From the NCBI GenBank assembly GCA_012845835.1, contig JABAKD010000009.1, forward strand, positions 13,111,955 to 13,175,954: 64,000 nucleotides of DNA. Reading direction: 5' to 3'. The notes beneath the pieces were generated by a model that did not search any database, was not told where the DNA came from, and was given only the letters and a program-made list of their open reading frames with translations. Below, piece after piece: positions 46,196 to 57,581 of the stretch (position 1 is the stretch's first letter; each line of letters begins with the position of its first letter). The DNA comes from Undaria pinnatifida. Taxonomy: Eukaryota; Sar; Phaeophyceae; Laminariales; Alariaceae. Both the position numbers and the translations under genes were made by a program.

Positions 46196-47035
46196 GAGGT
46201 CTTCGCGAAGACGTGTGCAAAATTTCACGGTCTGAATCGAAAAAACGGGGTGGACATTCGCCGGGGAACACATATCGTATGGGTTTTTTACTTTCTACCT
46301 GTAGTTCACAGCAGTTACGGGAGAGAAGGTGTTGTTCTGGTTGTTTTCTCACTGCCATATGATACAAGTGGCAAGCGCCAGTACTCTTGCTTCAACAACA
46401 GAAAGGGGCCTACCACACTTCACTACCAGTAGTGATTACCGCACGAGGACAAATAACATTGACACGCATGCTTGCAGCATTCGCTTGACAGCGTTGAACT
46501 GCTGTCAGTGCTGTGGCTACTGGTACTGCTGTCATTGTCGTTGTTGTTGTTCCCAATATGGCCTGTGGTTCGTGGTGGTACTGCTAATCGTTGCTGTCCT
46601 GCAGCCTGTGGCCTGTGATACAATGAACCAACTCGCAGTTCAGCCAGCGTGTGGTTAGGTCGGCTTGCGTAAAGAGCCAACCCAACTACAACTCGAGCGT
46701 ACCTGATTAACTGGCTGAGTGATAGCACGACTCATGGGGAAGACTCAGCTCGCGAGAGCAGCACCTCAAGACCTTTGTGTCTTTGATGTTGAATGTCGAA
46801 AGTCAGCAGGCTAGCAGGTACGCCGAGGTACGCCGTGGAGTTCAATGATATTCAGTAGCGTGTCTTAAACGGGAAATTAGTCAGATCATTTTGGCTCGAA
46901 CACCTACAGCAGACACAACCCACGCAGCGCAGCATTGGTAGTTGGGCGAGTCGTCTTTCGTTTAACAGCAGCTGTGGTGAAATCTAACGCAATACATAGC
47001 CGACACGCAAACGTGCGTTCAACTTTGCTGCCAGG
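46196..47035. other. Unassigned stretch
   Basis: No gene is recognised. It contains a short TTG-rich patch near 46530-46550 and probably the 5' flank of the putative exon at 47036. Predicted frames are short and overlap on both strands. Confidence 0.4.
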
Positions 47036-47188
47036 ATGACCGAGGATAGCAACATCGGCAAGAATAGTAGTATTTTGGAAGAAGCCAGGCGCGGGTATGC
47101 CCTGTCCAAAGTAACGTCTCTCCGGTCACAACTGCAGGAGACTTCGGTCGCCAAGTTCGAGGTGGACCACCTCCCAGAACGGCGAGAG
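47036..47188 (+). CDS. Putative first exon of an unrecognised gene
   Basis: The ATG after CTGCCAGG opens 51 codons with a charged, helix-prone sequence (SSILEEARRGYALSKV, LRSQLQETSVAKFEVD). It ends in a clean donor, GAG|GTACGC. The next plausible acceptor, CCCGCGCAG at about 47285, leads to a stop after three codons, so either the product is about 54 residues or the true next exon lies further right, beyond the retroelements. I cannot name the family. Confidence 0.35.
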
Positions 47189-47581
47189 GTACGCTTGTAT
47201 TGATGTTTCACTCTTTACCTTTCGCATCTGGTCTCATACCTGCTGTGATATATCTACGTTATTGCTGTATTGATTCCCCGCGCAGGACAGATCCTGATGA
47301 TCTGGCGAAGATCGTACAGATCAGTGGGTTGATAATAAATACAATAATACTCGTAAATCATGCATGCATGTTGTACAGATAGATCAGTTGAAAACGTGTA
47401 CCCCGTCAAGAACTCTTAGTCCCAGTTCGATGCGGCTGGCCGGTAAGGCTTCCCTGCCTGCTGGCGGGCCTTTCATATTTTCGCCGCTGGTCCGAAAGAC
47501 TTCCACATGCTGGTGGGCTTTTCGTTAATATTCAACGTCACAGCTGACGTTTCGCTGCTGGTTCTGTCACAACTGCTGTCC

Positions 47582-47619
<38 letters not shown>

Positions 47620-47620
47620 C
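47582..47620 (+). repeat. TTG trinucleotide run
   Basis: About twelve TTG units. Confidence 0.9.
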
Positions 47621-47646
47621 TCACAGAAACTCGCATAACCACGTCC

Positions 47647-47910
47647 GTGGTCACAGGACAGGCTCCAGTCACTCTGGAGCTGAGGAATACCCCAGGGAAA
47701 AACACAAACAAACCAAAGGTGGTACACGCATATATCACAGCTGACGCAATTCAGTTCATGGCTCCACCAGAAACATATAAAATTGAAATCGGGAGTCAGC
47801 CTATGATGTGCCAGGTCCATACTGGTGCATACGTCTCACTACTCGCGCCTGGAAAAACGGACTTACCGCTTGCCACCCAAGAAAGACTACCATGTATATA
47901 TTGCACGTAG
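47647..47910 (+). pseudogene. Possible retropepsin-like fragment
   Basis: An 87-codon frame, starting from an alternative codon, contains IEIGSQPMMCQVHTGAYVSL. It resembles the active-site phrase of retroelement aspartic proteases (DTGAxVSLL), but the catalytic Asp is His. Nothing else of an LTR retroelement is recognisable nearby. It may be a decayed fragment or chance. Confidence 0.25.
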
Positions 47911-48292
47911 TACCTATCACTACGCATACGCACGACAGACGGAAATCAATTGGAAAAAAGAAACAAAGAACAAATAAGAAGAGAAAGGAAAGGAAAGAAA
48001 TACAAGGAAGCGAAAAAACGAAAAAGGGAAGGAAAAAAAAGAAAAGACAAGAAGAGGAAGCAAGGAAAGGAAAAGAGAAGAAAATGTCATACTAGCAGAC
48101 CCTAGGAGCCGCCTAAAGACGGCATTGGGCTCATAGAGGGTATCAAGTGCATCATCGATGGCACTGGGGAGGGAACGCAATATGGCAAAGAAGTCAGGGC
48201 GGTCTTACGCTATCTTGTGACGGCCATTGGAAGGCCCACACATTTCAAGACGATGATGGCCAGACCCAGACTTCAGTCTCTTGGGCATGCCG

Positions 48293-48415
48293 CCCCCCCC
48301 CCCCCCCCCTTCCCCCCCCTCCCCCCCCCCCCTCCCCCCCTCCCCCCCTCCGCCCTCCCCCCCTCCCCCCCTCCCCCATCCCTCCCTCCCCCCCCTCCCC
48401 CCTCCCCCCGGCCGC
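48293..48415 (+). repeat. C-rich tract (CCCCCCT-type)
   Basis: C runs are broken by single T, G or A. On the LINE sense strand this is a G-rich tract immediately after the last recognisable LINE codons. Confidence 0.9.
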
Positions 48416-51400
48416 TTAGAGATGCCAACGGTGGATGGCGCTGCCGCAGCCTTTGCGCGTCGCTCTGCAGCTTTGCGTCTCTGTTTCATGCCCATTCCGC
48501 ATGAACAACTCGGCTCCCTCCTCTGCTCGTCGAAACCATCTGCCGGCCTTCTGAGCAGCCTTTCGCCACCCTTCGAATTTTTTTCCAAAGACCGACATAT
48601 CCTCCTTCAGATGAACCATCCAGTCCATATCTTGCCCCCCTGAGTAGCCCTTACCCCAACAAGCTCCCCTAACATGACCCTCTGTGGCAGACGCTCCTCC
48701 CATACGTGCTACGAATCCCGCAAACAATATCTTACGTTTGCGCACTATCGCCTCTATGCTCTCTGAAGCTGTCTTGGCAAGCGCGTCGGCTTACGATAGG
48801 GTGTGGTCGTCGCGCTTCCGTTTCCGCCATCCGAGGCATCGGAGGAGCGTGGAGTGGTGAACCCGTCGTAGCCTGTCATAGTCATGCTTGTTCGGGCTCC
48901 ACGCCATGCAACCGTAAAGCAGTGTCTCGACCACCTCAGCTTTCAGCAACCGCACCTTCAACCGTAAGCGCACACCCGGGCGATCATATATTTCCATCTT
49001 GTACCGCAGCACGCCCAGGCCCTCTGAAGACGCCGCGTTATTTCAATGCTAAGGTCTCTGTCCGCGGTGATGGCCCCGCCCAAGTACACAAACTCGATTG
49101 TTTGTTTGTCTACCTGGCCGGCTGCATTGATTGTGAACGGCACCTTTCCTGCGTCTTTGGTTTGCGGGCATATAACCTCTGTTTTCGCCTCGGATACTGT
49201 AAGCCCGAACGACGAGCACGCAGTCACGATCACCGTCATCATCCTCTCCAGCCCTTCTGATGATCGCGATACGATCCCCGCATCGTCCGCGTACGGTATA
49301 CCCCACAATCTGCACCTCCTCCCCCTCCTTCCCCCTCCATCTGTCGACTTTGCCTGTGCGTGAGTGCCCTTTCTTCTCGCCTCTCTTCTTTCGTTGGAGC
49401 TGCACCATGTTGTCCGTGATGGCTGCATCAGCGAGGGAGCGTTTCTCGGCCACACGCAATACCGCCGTGGAAAATATGTTGAACAGCAGTGGCGCGAGCA
49501 CTCATCCTTGCCTGAGATCTTGCCCCACGTCGAACTTATCCGAGCACTCTCCATCATCCAACCGCACGCATGCTTGCATGCCGTCGTGGAATTGGCGGAT
49601 GACGGCGAGCATTCTCGGTGGCACGCCAAAACGAGCAAGGACATCCCACAGAAGGGTTCGGTCGAGGGAGTCATATGCTTTGGTGAGGTCGATAAAGCAC
49701 AAGTACAAGGGGGTGTCCTTCTTCCGCGCCAGTTCCTGCAGTCGTCGTACTACGAACATCACGTCAACCGTCGAGCGTTGGGGTCTGAACCCATACTGTT
49801 CCTCCTGCAGAACGTTCTCGCGTTCGCAATAGTCACTCAGGCGACCCGCGATGACTTTGAGGAGTACTTTGCCGGCGTGAGCCACGAGGTAGATGCCACG
49901 ATAATTTCCACACTCAGTCCGATCTTTCTTCTTGTGAAGCACCTTAATCGTTGCATCTTTCCGTTGTTGCGGCACGCCACCTCCCCTCCACACAGCGACG
50001 ATGATATCGTGGAACTTTCCGAGAGTGTTCAATTCTCCTTCGTCGGCCAAACGTTCAAGAGCTCGGCCGGGAGACCATCGGGCCCTACCGCCTTTCGGTT
50101 GGCCAACGCACGGATTGCCTCCTCTACTTCGTACCTAGACGGGATATCGTCCAGTGGTCTGCACGGGGGCCACTGCTTAAGCTCGTTGGTCAAGGGTCGG
50201 CGACTTGGTGTTAAGCAGTTTGTGAAACCACCTCACCCACCGCTCGCGGATGGGGGCACTATCCCGCAGCAATCGACCTTCCTCGTCTTTGATGTACTGC
50301 GAGTTAAACATCCTCTTCCCTTCCACGTCCATCCCCTTGAGGTGTTTGTAGAAGCCAAATTGATCACGTTCTCGGATACGCCCTTCGAGTTGGCTAACGT
50401 AATCTTCGAAGAACCTCTGTACAGCTTCCGCCCGTGTGCGTTTTAGCTGTTTGGTGGCCACCTTCAAGGCTCGCCGTAGACCACGATCGTTTGGAGCAGA
50501 ACGGACCCATTTCCTCGCGTCTTCCCTATCCTGCCATCGTGCGTTCAACTCCGCTTTCGTATCCTCGGTCGCACACCAGCCCCTCGGTACTTGTTTGCGC
50601 CGAATAGGGGGCGCTATGTCGGCCGCATTCGACAGTAGCGTCTCGGTGAGTAATGAGGTCATGTCATCAACGCTTCCGGCATTAGTACCGGGTATCGAGG
50701 AGGCAAGGTTGGCTGCTATCGCGTTTTGGAAAATTCATCCGGAGATGCGGGTCCGCCATTAATCTTGGTGGATCAATATCTTGTTGGTTTTTGATTACTC
50801 TTTGGTGCGATGCGGCCCAAAAGGCGAATTTCCGATTACGTGGTTCTGGTCCGACTCAACGTTCTCCCTGGGTAGGGTCCGCACAGTGACATTACGTACC
50901 AATCGTCTATCCACTTGCCGTGTCGGTATGTAGTCAAGCCTGTACTGGGCCTTTCCTCGGTTGGGACTCTGAAACGTGTACAATAAACCACGAGCAGGTG
51001 TAGCGTAGTACGTGTTGAGGAGGGCGAGTTTGTTATCAGTTGCGTGAATCAATAGTCGCTCTTTGTTGTCGTTCAGCTCGTCACGTCCGTATGCGCCCAA
51101 TACCTTGCTGTCGGTCCACCCGATCCCTCTAATGCCTGTACGAGCATTTGCGTCCATCAGGACAAGGAGGTGGTCCCTACTGGGTACCCCCTTGACCACC
51201 TCGTCAAGTGAACTCCAAAAGTAATCATTTTCGCTGGTGCTCTTGTCGAGAGTGGGAGCATAGCCTACAATGAAGTACACACCGTTAGATTCCCCTTTTA
51301 GTTGGATGCGAACCTTCATCAATCTAGCACTGATGCACTCAACCGCGACGTCGCCATTATCCATCCCTGCCACGATATACTCTAACAGCTAAACCTACCC

Positions 51401-51433
51401 CGTGGTTCCCCTTCTTTTCGTGTTTTCCTCCGT
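48416..51433 (-). pseudogene. Decayed non-LTR retrotransposon, 3' part (endonuclease C-terminus to end)
   Basis: Minus-strand order: second half of the apurinic-type endonuclease (51373-50795, with YAPTLDKSTSE, LLVLMDANARTG and DYIPTRQVDRR); a linker (50662-50177); reverse transcriptase (to 49502, with [20 protein letters not shown] and [13 protein letters not shown]); PYADDAG in another frame near 49300; and a C-terminal part (LLYGCMAW, LRRVHHSTLLRCLGWRKR). Breaks include a frameshift near 50745, a stop at 49502 in place of the Cys of QGCVLAPL, a frameshift near 49350, one near 48985 and a TAA near 48795. The remaining 5' part lies beyond the DIRS-like insertion. Confidence 0.88.
51232..51433 (+). 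repeat. Duplicated LINE target segment, left copy
   Basis: 202 bases of the LINE endonuclease region, from CGCTGGTGCTCTTGTCGAG to TTTCGTGTTTTCCTCCGT. It matches 57851-58052 with four substitutions and continues leftward into the rest of the LINE. Confidence 0.9.
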
Positions 51434-51435
51434 AT

Positions 51436-51703
51436 ATATCACGAGAGCCGACCTAATGCTGGGTCGCTGGCCGGCTACTAACACTTGCCTCTTCTCTGGT
51501 CGCACAGCCTACACGGTACCGTCCCTTGCCCTCCGACGTGCGGGCTTACCTAGCTGCGCGAGTCAACCGAAGAGTGATGGCCACCAACTACCGTGTGGTG
51601 GACCGCTACCAGAGCATGGAACAACAACCCTAAATTCTTTCGCGTCCAAACAAACCACGGGTTACGCCGCTTTCGGTTCCCGAAGGTCATAACCCTCTCC
51701 TTT
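51436..51703 (+). repeat. DIRS-like element direct terminal repeat, left copy
   Basis: 268 bases from ATATCACGAGAGCCGACC to GGTCATAACCCTCTCCTTT. Identical to 57582-57849 except for one base (AGAGTGATGG against AGAGTAATGG). Confidence 0.9.
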
Positions 51704-51952
51704 GTTTGATATCTTTCGAATTGCTTGGTTATTATTGTGTCTGTGACTTGGGAGGGAGAGCACCCCGAGAGACCAATCTACCGCAACCAACCTTGACGGT
51801 ATTCCACTGGTGGTCTCTACTCTAAATCCCGTCTCTCCCTCCGTTAACCACTAGCCAGGTCCCAACCGAAACCCATGCAGTCTAAGACGACTGAGTCCCA
51901 CCCACGGTACGATACCGTAGAAACTCCTCCAAACACGAGGTCGCGAAGACTG

Positions 51953-53092
51953 CTACGGTTTCCCCCATATAGTGCCTTGGCCTGGCTGTCTCTGGCCCTT
52001 TCCTGCTACCGCTAGTTTGCGAGAGACTTGTCCTGCGTCCTCTACGTTATTGCGAGTGTATACCTTGTAAGCATCAGACTTCCAACGTCCTTCGCGCTGG
52101 ATTACTCGCTCGGGCACGTCGCCTCCCGCCGCGAGCACGGACGCACCTCCTATACGGAGAGAGTGTAGTGCGAACTCGTCGGGGTTGTGTCCCGACTGCG
52201 CCACAATCTCTCTCAACGCTCGCATCGCTTGGCCATATCCCCATACTCTCACTCCGTTGTCACTACGATACGAGGCGAGGGGGGCGCGTTCGAGAAGCGC
52301 TGGATACCGCGACAACAGATCCACCATGAGGGCAACGGCGCCGCCGCCGGTGCCCAAACCCGAACGCGGACCCCGCACCGCGGAACGTGTGCGCACGATG
52401 ACGCTACCTGCTTGCCCCTGATCACCCTTGTGTCCTCGAAAGCGTACCTCCACGCGATCGGCCCGGTGCCACCGCAATATATCTAACTGGCTCTCTCCAG
52501 CAAAGAATGCAACATCACTACGTGTGTAAGGCAGTGTGCGGCGTGCACGACGCCTGCTGCGCCCGCAAACACCTCGTCCGACCGCATAATGAAAAAAATA
52601 TGCTATACCCAAACAAAGCCACAGAACGCTACCACCACTGCCCCATGACGGGGCTAGGCTTTTCCCTGCCAACAGCATCTCCCATGACACCGGGAGGCGT
52701 ACGCGGCGGGCTGTTCCCGCGAGCGTGTGTGAACGTGAAATCCCTTTCAACGCGCTCTTCATCAAAGCCGACTTTGTAGGAAGCTCAAGACCCAAACCCA
52801 CCCGGTGAAAATACTGTACGGCGGCAAGTTTACCAGAAATGGTCCCCGCTTGGTTCCCTTCAGATGCGGCACACCACGCCGCAAAATCGACCAGGGCCCA
52901 TATCATGGCGCTTTCTGACTCCCCTGATTCAAGATATGACTCGCTACCTATCCGCTCACCAATTTTTAACCAAGACCGGAAGCCTGAGCCGTAAGTGCGT
53001 TCAGACGAGCCCGCAGACTGCCGGATGTACTGGACGCTAAAATCCCGGTACATAGACCCGCACCCGCTTGCCCCAGGTCCTGCTCCTGCCAC
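51953..53092 (-). CDS. Tyrosine recombinase of DIRS-like element
   Basis: 379 residues. The C-terminal catalytic part shows HSLRIGGAS (the H-x-x-R box), then REGRWKSDAYKVYTRNN, which supplies the Gly-Arg-Trp context and the terminal tyrosine. An N-terminal SAM-like helical region precedes it (SERTYGSGFRSWL, DFAAWCAASEG). DIRS elements integrate a circular cDNA with this enzyme in place of a DDE integrase. The frame is intact and its start overlaps the end of the RNase H frame by 127 bases, as is common in DIRS. It could still be active, although its reverse transcriptase is broken. Confidence 0.87.
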   Translation of the reverse strand: MAGAGPGASGCGSMYRDFSVQYIRQSAGSSERTYGSGFRSWLKIGERIGSESYLESGESESAMIWALVDFAAWCAASEGNQAGTISGKLAAVQYFHRVGLGLELPTKSALMKSALKGISRSHTLAGTARRVRLPVSWEMLLAGKSLAPSWGSGGSVLWLCLGIAYFFHYAVGRGVCGRSRRRARRTLPYTRSDVAFFAGESQLDILRWHRADRVEVRFRGHKGDQGQAGSVIVRTRSAVRGPRSGLGTGGGAVALMVDLLSRYPALLERAPLASYRSDNGVRVWGYGQAMRALREIVAQSGHNPDEFALHSLRIGGASVLAAGGDVPERVIQREGRWKSDAYKVYTRNNVEDAGQVSRKLAVAGKGQRQPGQGTIWGKP

Positions 53093-53871
53093 GCGATATC
53101 AGGACGACAATTGCGGAGAGCGGAAGGGATGGACGCGCGATCCCATCGGGAGATCCCGTCAGCGAGGGTGTTCTTTACCCCTTTCACGTGCCGCGCGCGG
53201 AAACACCACCCGCTACGCACTTCTAGCCATCCGAGCATTCGCATCAACGCCCCTGACCTTGGCTCTCTACCCGCGCGACACTGGTTGATCCAGTGTATTG
53301 CTGATTGGTTGTCTCCGCGCATTAGAATACTCTGGCGATCGTACTCAGGTTTTGCGCCTGCATGCACTACGAAAGCCCACGCAGTGACCACCATGCCTAG
53401 TAACTCTAGTACGTTTATCGACAGGTCATCTCTTCCGCATACGCGCTGTCGAAGACGTCTACGTACCCCTTCGTCAAAATCCATCCTCCACCACGCCCCC
53501 GACTCTAGGCAATACCCCCCCATAGCGTCGCCGGACGCGTCGGACCAAAGAGTTCGAACGGGGGGTTGCAGGAAAAAACTATACAAGGGTGCGTGTAATA
53601 CACCCCTTCTGTTCTGCAGTGCGCCTCCTACGAGCAGCCGCCAGAACGTAACGTCGGAATGAAATTCTGGCGTTAGCATGAGGGTTGTGCGTCTAGAGGA
53701 CCGCCGCATTTTGAGGTTGTCCCTCCACGGCTTACTTGCCGACAGTCCTAATTGGTTGAGCATGCGACGGACGAAAAACTTGCCGGCCGAACTACTTCGC
53801 AAACGTGCAACAACTTCCCGGTTAACGACCGCAACTCGACCTCCGAGGCCGACACGCGGTCGTTCGGCCAC
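52966..53871 (-). CDS. RNase H region of DIRS-like element polyprotein
   Basis: 301 residues. It continues the reverse transcriptase thumb (GKFFVRRMLNQLGLSASKPW) into an RNase H domain with the four expected acidic positions: TLWSDASGDAMGGY, INVLELLGMV, RGDNQSAIHW and NTLADGISRW. The first 30 or so residues are in a shifted frame relative to the homologous sequence, so the true reading enters from the frame upstream. The domain itself looks complete. Confidence 0.82.
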   Translation of the reverse strand: MAERPRVGLGGRVAVVNREVVARLRSSSAGKFFVRRMLNQLGLSASKPWRDNLKMRRSSRRTTLMLTPEFHSDVTFWRLLVGGALQNRRGVLHAPLYSFFLQPPVRTLWSDASGDAMGGYCLESGAWWRMDFDEGVRRRLRQRVCGRDDLSINVLELLGMVVTAWAFVVHAGAKPEYDRQSILMRGDNQSAIHWINQCRAGREPRSGALMRMLGWLEVRSGWCFRARHVKGVKNTLADGISRWDRASIPSALRNCRPDIAWQEQDLGQAGAGLCTGILASSTSGSLRARLNALTAQASGLG

Positions 53872-53883
53872 TGGCGCAGCAAG

Positions 53884-55069
53884 TCACGAAGTTGAACGAG
53901 TTTTGGCAGGTGGCAACGTTATCGTCATACCTACCGTATCAATCTCCCAACCTAGAACCTCGAGCTTGGTGTCCCAAGACGTCACTTTACGAGCCGCCAA
54001 GAGAGGCGGGTCCGTCTCGCGCCGGTTACCGAACAAGCGGAAGTAGTCTGATGCGAGCGACGACGACGCCAGCAAACACCGAACACCCCCCGTCAACCGT
54101 TGAACCTCGACCGAGATTGCGTCGTCGACGTAGAATCGGACGAAAAAAGGATCCTCCATCCCCCCCCCTTCCCCCGGTGGAACTCTACATGCATGAGGGA
54201 GCGGGGAAGGCCGCTCCGCTACGGCTGCCGGCCGGACCACTACGTGGGCGGTCGCTGCTCGGCCCTGCGCCGTCACTACTGCGTCACGAAATGTTGTGTT
54301 GACGTGTGCATGCTCTAGTGCCGACGCGAACTGGCACCAGAAGCCGGGGGAGTTACGCTACCCGAACTGCAAACGCGGGTCCACAACCACCATCCCGTCA
54401 AACACATACCCAAACGTCGGCGAACGCGCGAACTCAACCGCAACTTGCCTGAAAGCGCTGGCCACATCCATCTTACTAAGAACAATGCGGGCGTCCCTAC
54501 CGAATTTTTCGCCGCAGGAAAAAAATGCGCCATATCACATCGCGCAGCACATGGCCTAGTTTACAAGGTGGTGCTGTCGCAAAATCCGTGTCTGAGTTCA
54601 CTCCCGGCCCCGACGAATGGCTGGAAAAGGTCAAATCATGAATTATGCAATTTTTTGACGTGGACGCCACGACACCTAAAGGAGATAAACGCAGGCCGGG
54701 GATAGACGCCGCAGCCTGTAAAGGGAAAACAAACACGTGCCCAAACTTCACATCTTGACCGATTTTCGTGAGAATCTGGTCGACATATGGCTCGACGCTG
54801 CTGTGGTTAGAGTATGCAAGCCCAGCTTCGATGTTCTCAACCCCGCCAACATGCACCGGCGCACCGTGTTCCGCACCATACACCAACTGGTCGACGTCCG
54901 GGAAACCTTTAATGTCTCCGAACCACTTCTGAATCATAGGTGCGTTTAGACGGTGCAGTGGTAACGCTACATCGAGATCCCGCATGCCTTCAAAGCTACC
55001 ACCGTTGTACCGAAAAAAAACCAAAGTATGCGTCTGCAATGCCTCCCAATGTTCGCTTGAGGCACTCAC
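53884..55069 (-). pseudogene. Reverse transcriptase of DIRS-like element, disrupted
   Basis: Minus-strand motifs in order: CIIHDLTFSSHS and LGHVLRDVIW (55069-54497), then DVASAFRQVAVEF and GYVFDGMVVVD in another frame, SPGFWCQFASALEHAH, and FYVDDAISVE (54276-53884) holding the catalytic YxDD box. Breaks: a frameshift near 54500, a TAG at 54360-54358 where Trp is expected, and two compensating frameshifts near 53890 and 53800. The catalytic box is intact. Confidence 0.85.
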
Positions 55070-55117
55070 GATCCCCCTCGGTCACCGACAAGTTCTCCCA
55101 TGCCTCTAAGCAACGTT

Positions 55118-55575
55118 TCAAACTCTCGACCACACCTGATCGGGATACAGGTTCCGACCCCGGGTGTACCAGCGGCGCCTCCCTCCTGGTAGCTGCAGCT
55201 CGATGTCCTCCCAGAGTTGGCCCCGCGGGTGAGCGGAGCCCGCACCCCTATGGGTTGCTAGGTACAGCGGCAGTGCGAGCTGTCGAACAACCCTGTGCCC
55301 TGGCTTGTCCCCTGGCTTGCGTGCCGGCTTGTGACCCCCCGGCTCTCGCGCTAGGAGCGCGAGATCCATCGGATGCTGCAGCGCTGCCGCTGCGGTACTT
55401 CTTCGCGGGGTCGTGAAGGAATGCACATTGCGGGAAACGGCAACCCTCCTTTTTGGCCCAACCGAAACAGTGCCTCGCCGTCTGCGTCTTCGCCCGCTTC
55501 GCCGCCGACGGGCCGCTTCTTGCCGAACTTGACGTGCCGCCCGCGGACGACTATCATACCACCCGTATATAACAA
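55118..55575 (-). pseudogene. Gag-like region of DIRS-like element
   Basis: Upstream of the reverse transcriptase. One minus-strand frame gives a compact Cys/His patch of the form CxxxxCxxxH (GCRFPQCAFLHD), as in nucleic-acid-binding Gag regions, followed by Arg/Pro-rich low complexity. The frames 55575-55351 and 55426-55118 overlap in different phases, so the original frame is uncertain. Confidence 0.4.
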
Positions 55576-55820
55576 TTAATATATATATATATACATTTTA
55601 TACCACCCGTATAAAACAATTGATATATATACGTACATTATATATATATGATATATATACCGGTTCGTAACCTGCTCGTATCCCGGATACATTTTGAACC
55701 TTCGAATGCGGAGAACCTGGTACCAGGGATACATTCTACCTGGTACGCATCAAGTGTCCTTCCAACCCCCGTTCGACCCCGTCCGAATTTATATATATTC
55801 GTATATACATTTTTTTTTTC
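55560..55820 (+). repeat. AT-rich TATATATA stretches inside DIRS-like element
   Basis: Several (TA)n tracts, a duplicated TATACCACCCGTATA and a T-rich run near 55810-55840. They lie just upstream (in element sense) of the gag-like region and may hold its promoter. This is inference. Confidence 0.5.
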
Positions 55821-56149
55821 TTTTTTTTCTTTTTTTTTTCGCCTCCGGTTCATCCATTTAGTAGACGCTGTCGGAACTTACATCCGGTTCATCTAGCACT
55901 TGAGTTGTGCATACGCGATGAATACATGATGACGATGACCAATGTTTCAGCGATTGACAGGTAATTTCGCATCAGATTCATGACCATTCTTACCATGGTC
56001 TGCGTATTGTGATATATTCGGTACCATACCTGTGGTATAGATATATACATACGTACGACGATGATTCGCGACTTGTCAGCTCACATCTTCTGCTGTACCA
56101 GGTACTCGTACTACACAGCGACGGCTGCATAATTCGAGCCCACCTAAAA

Positions 56150-57410
56150 ACCATGACCCATCGATTGTACGCGAAACATGTGAAGCCGTGATACCTGCGG
56201 TCGCACGCAACGGCGTGGCGATCGCCTCTCTCGACTTCCCATACAGAATTCACCCGACGCCTGTCTCGACGGAGACTAGGTGTGGGTATTCTGTCTTTGG
56301 TTTCTCAATTCGAGCATGAATGGGGTACATACTAACAACCTATATAGGTCAACGCCCGTCTCAACGGAGACTGGTATGCATTTAGCCCGCACCAAAGCCT
56401 GATATTCTGTATCTGACTTCTTCATTAAAAAAATGAATCGAGCCCACCTGAGACCATGACCCATCGATTGTACGCGAAACATGCGAAGCCGTGATACCGG
56501 CGGTCGCATACAGCAATAACTAAACGCCTGTCTCGACGGAGACGAGGTGTAGTTATCCTGTCTTTGGTTTCTCAATTCGAGCATGAAGGGGGGAGGGGTA
56601 CAAATAATTGGCGACATAAATCATCGCCTGTCTCAACGGAGACTGGGTACGTATTCTGCCTCAACCCCAACTGAAACCATGACCCATCGATTGTACGAGA
56701 AACCTGCGAAGCCGTGATACCAGCGGTCGCATACAGCGATAGCCAAACGCCTGCCTCGACGGAGACGAGGTGTAAGTATCCTGTCGTTGGTTTCTCAATT
56801 CGAGCATGAAAGGAGGTACAAAAGATTGGCGACAGACGTCAACGCCCGTCGCAACGGGGACTGGGTACGTATTCTGTATCGAGCTTCTCAGCCCCACCTG
56901 AAACCATGACCCATCGATTGTACGCGAAACATGCGAAGCCGTGATACCGGCGGTCGCATACAGCAATAACTAAACGCCTGTCTCGACGGAGACGAGGTGT
57001 AGGTATTCTGTCTTTGGTTTCTCAATTCGAGCATGAAGGGGGGTACAAATAGTTGGCGACGTAAATCAGCGCCCCTCTCAACGTAGACTGGGTACGTATC
57101 CTGTCTCAACCCCACCTGAAACCATGACCCATCGATTGTACGCGAAACCTGCGAAGCCGAGAGACCGGCGGTTGCATACAGCGATAACCAAATGCCTGCC
57201 TCGACGGAGACGAGGTATAAGTATCCTGTCTTTGGTTTCTCAATTCGAGCATGAAGGGTGGGGGGGTACAAATAATAACGTCGTCATAAGTCAACGCCCG
57301 TCTGCCCGTCTCGACGGAGACTGGGTAAGTATTATGCGTCTATCTTCTCACTTGTTATTACCGGTGAAATACTGTCCAACGCCTGACTCGACGGAGTACC
57401 AGGTAGACAT
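56150..57410 (+). repeat. Tandem array near DIRS-like element 5' end, 220- to 300-bp units
   Basis: About five units share ATGACCCATCGATTGTACGC (near 56153, 56455, 56678, 56906 and 57123), then GCGAAGCCGTGATACC, CTCGACGGAGACGAGGTGTA and TTGGTTTCTCAATTCGAGCA. Short CGTCTCGACGGAGAC words, nearly palindromic, recur twice per unit. Confidence 0.85.
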
Positions 57411-57581
57411 TCTGTATTTCTTACATATTCGGCTTGTCACCTGCAGGACCAGGGCGCTGTATACTATTTGCGTAATAATATATTGCAGCCCACTCCTTTC
57501 GGTTTGTCGCTGGGATGTGACCGACAAACAAAACCAGATTCTCGTCAAGCACGTCCGGAGAAATAGACACAAACGACAGAA

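Larger units (their letters stand above)
47189..48415. other. Stretch between putative exon and the LINE 3' end
   Basis: It holds a TTG run (47582-47620), a short frame with a protease-like phrase (47647-47910), an A/G-rich block (47940-48090) and a C-rich tract (48293-48415) that abuts the end of LINE homology. No intact gene. Confidence 0.5.

Noticed and set aside
49364-50446. 360-codon plus-strand frame
   Set aside because: Antisense to the LINE reverse transcriptase, whose minus-strand reading has the real motifs.
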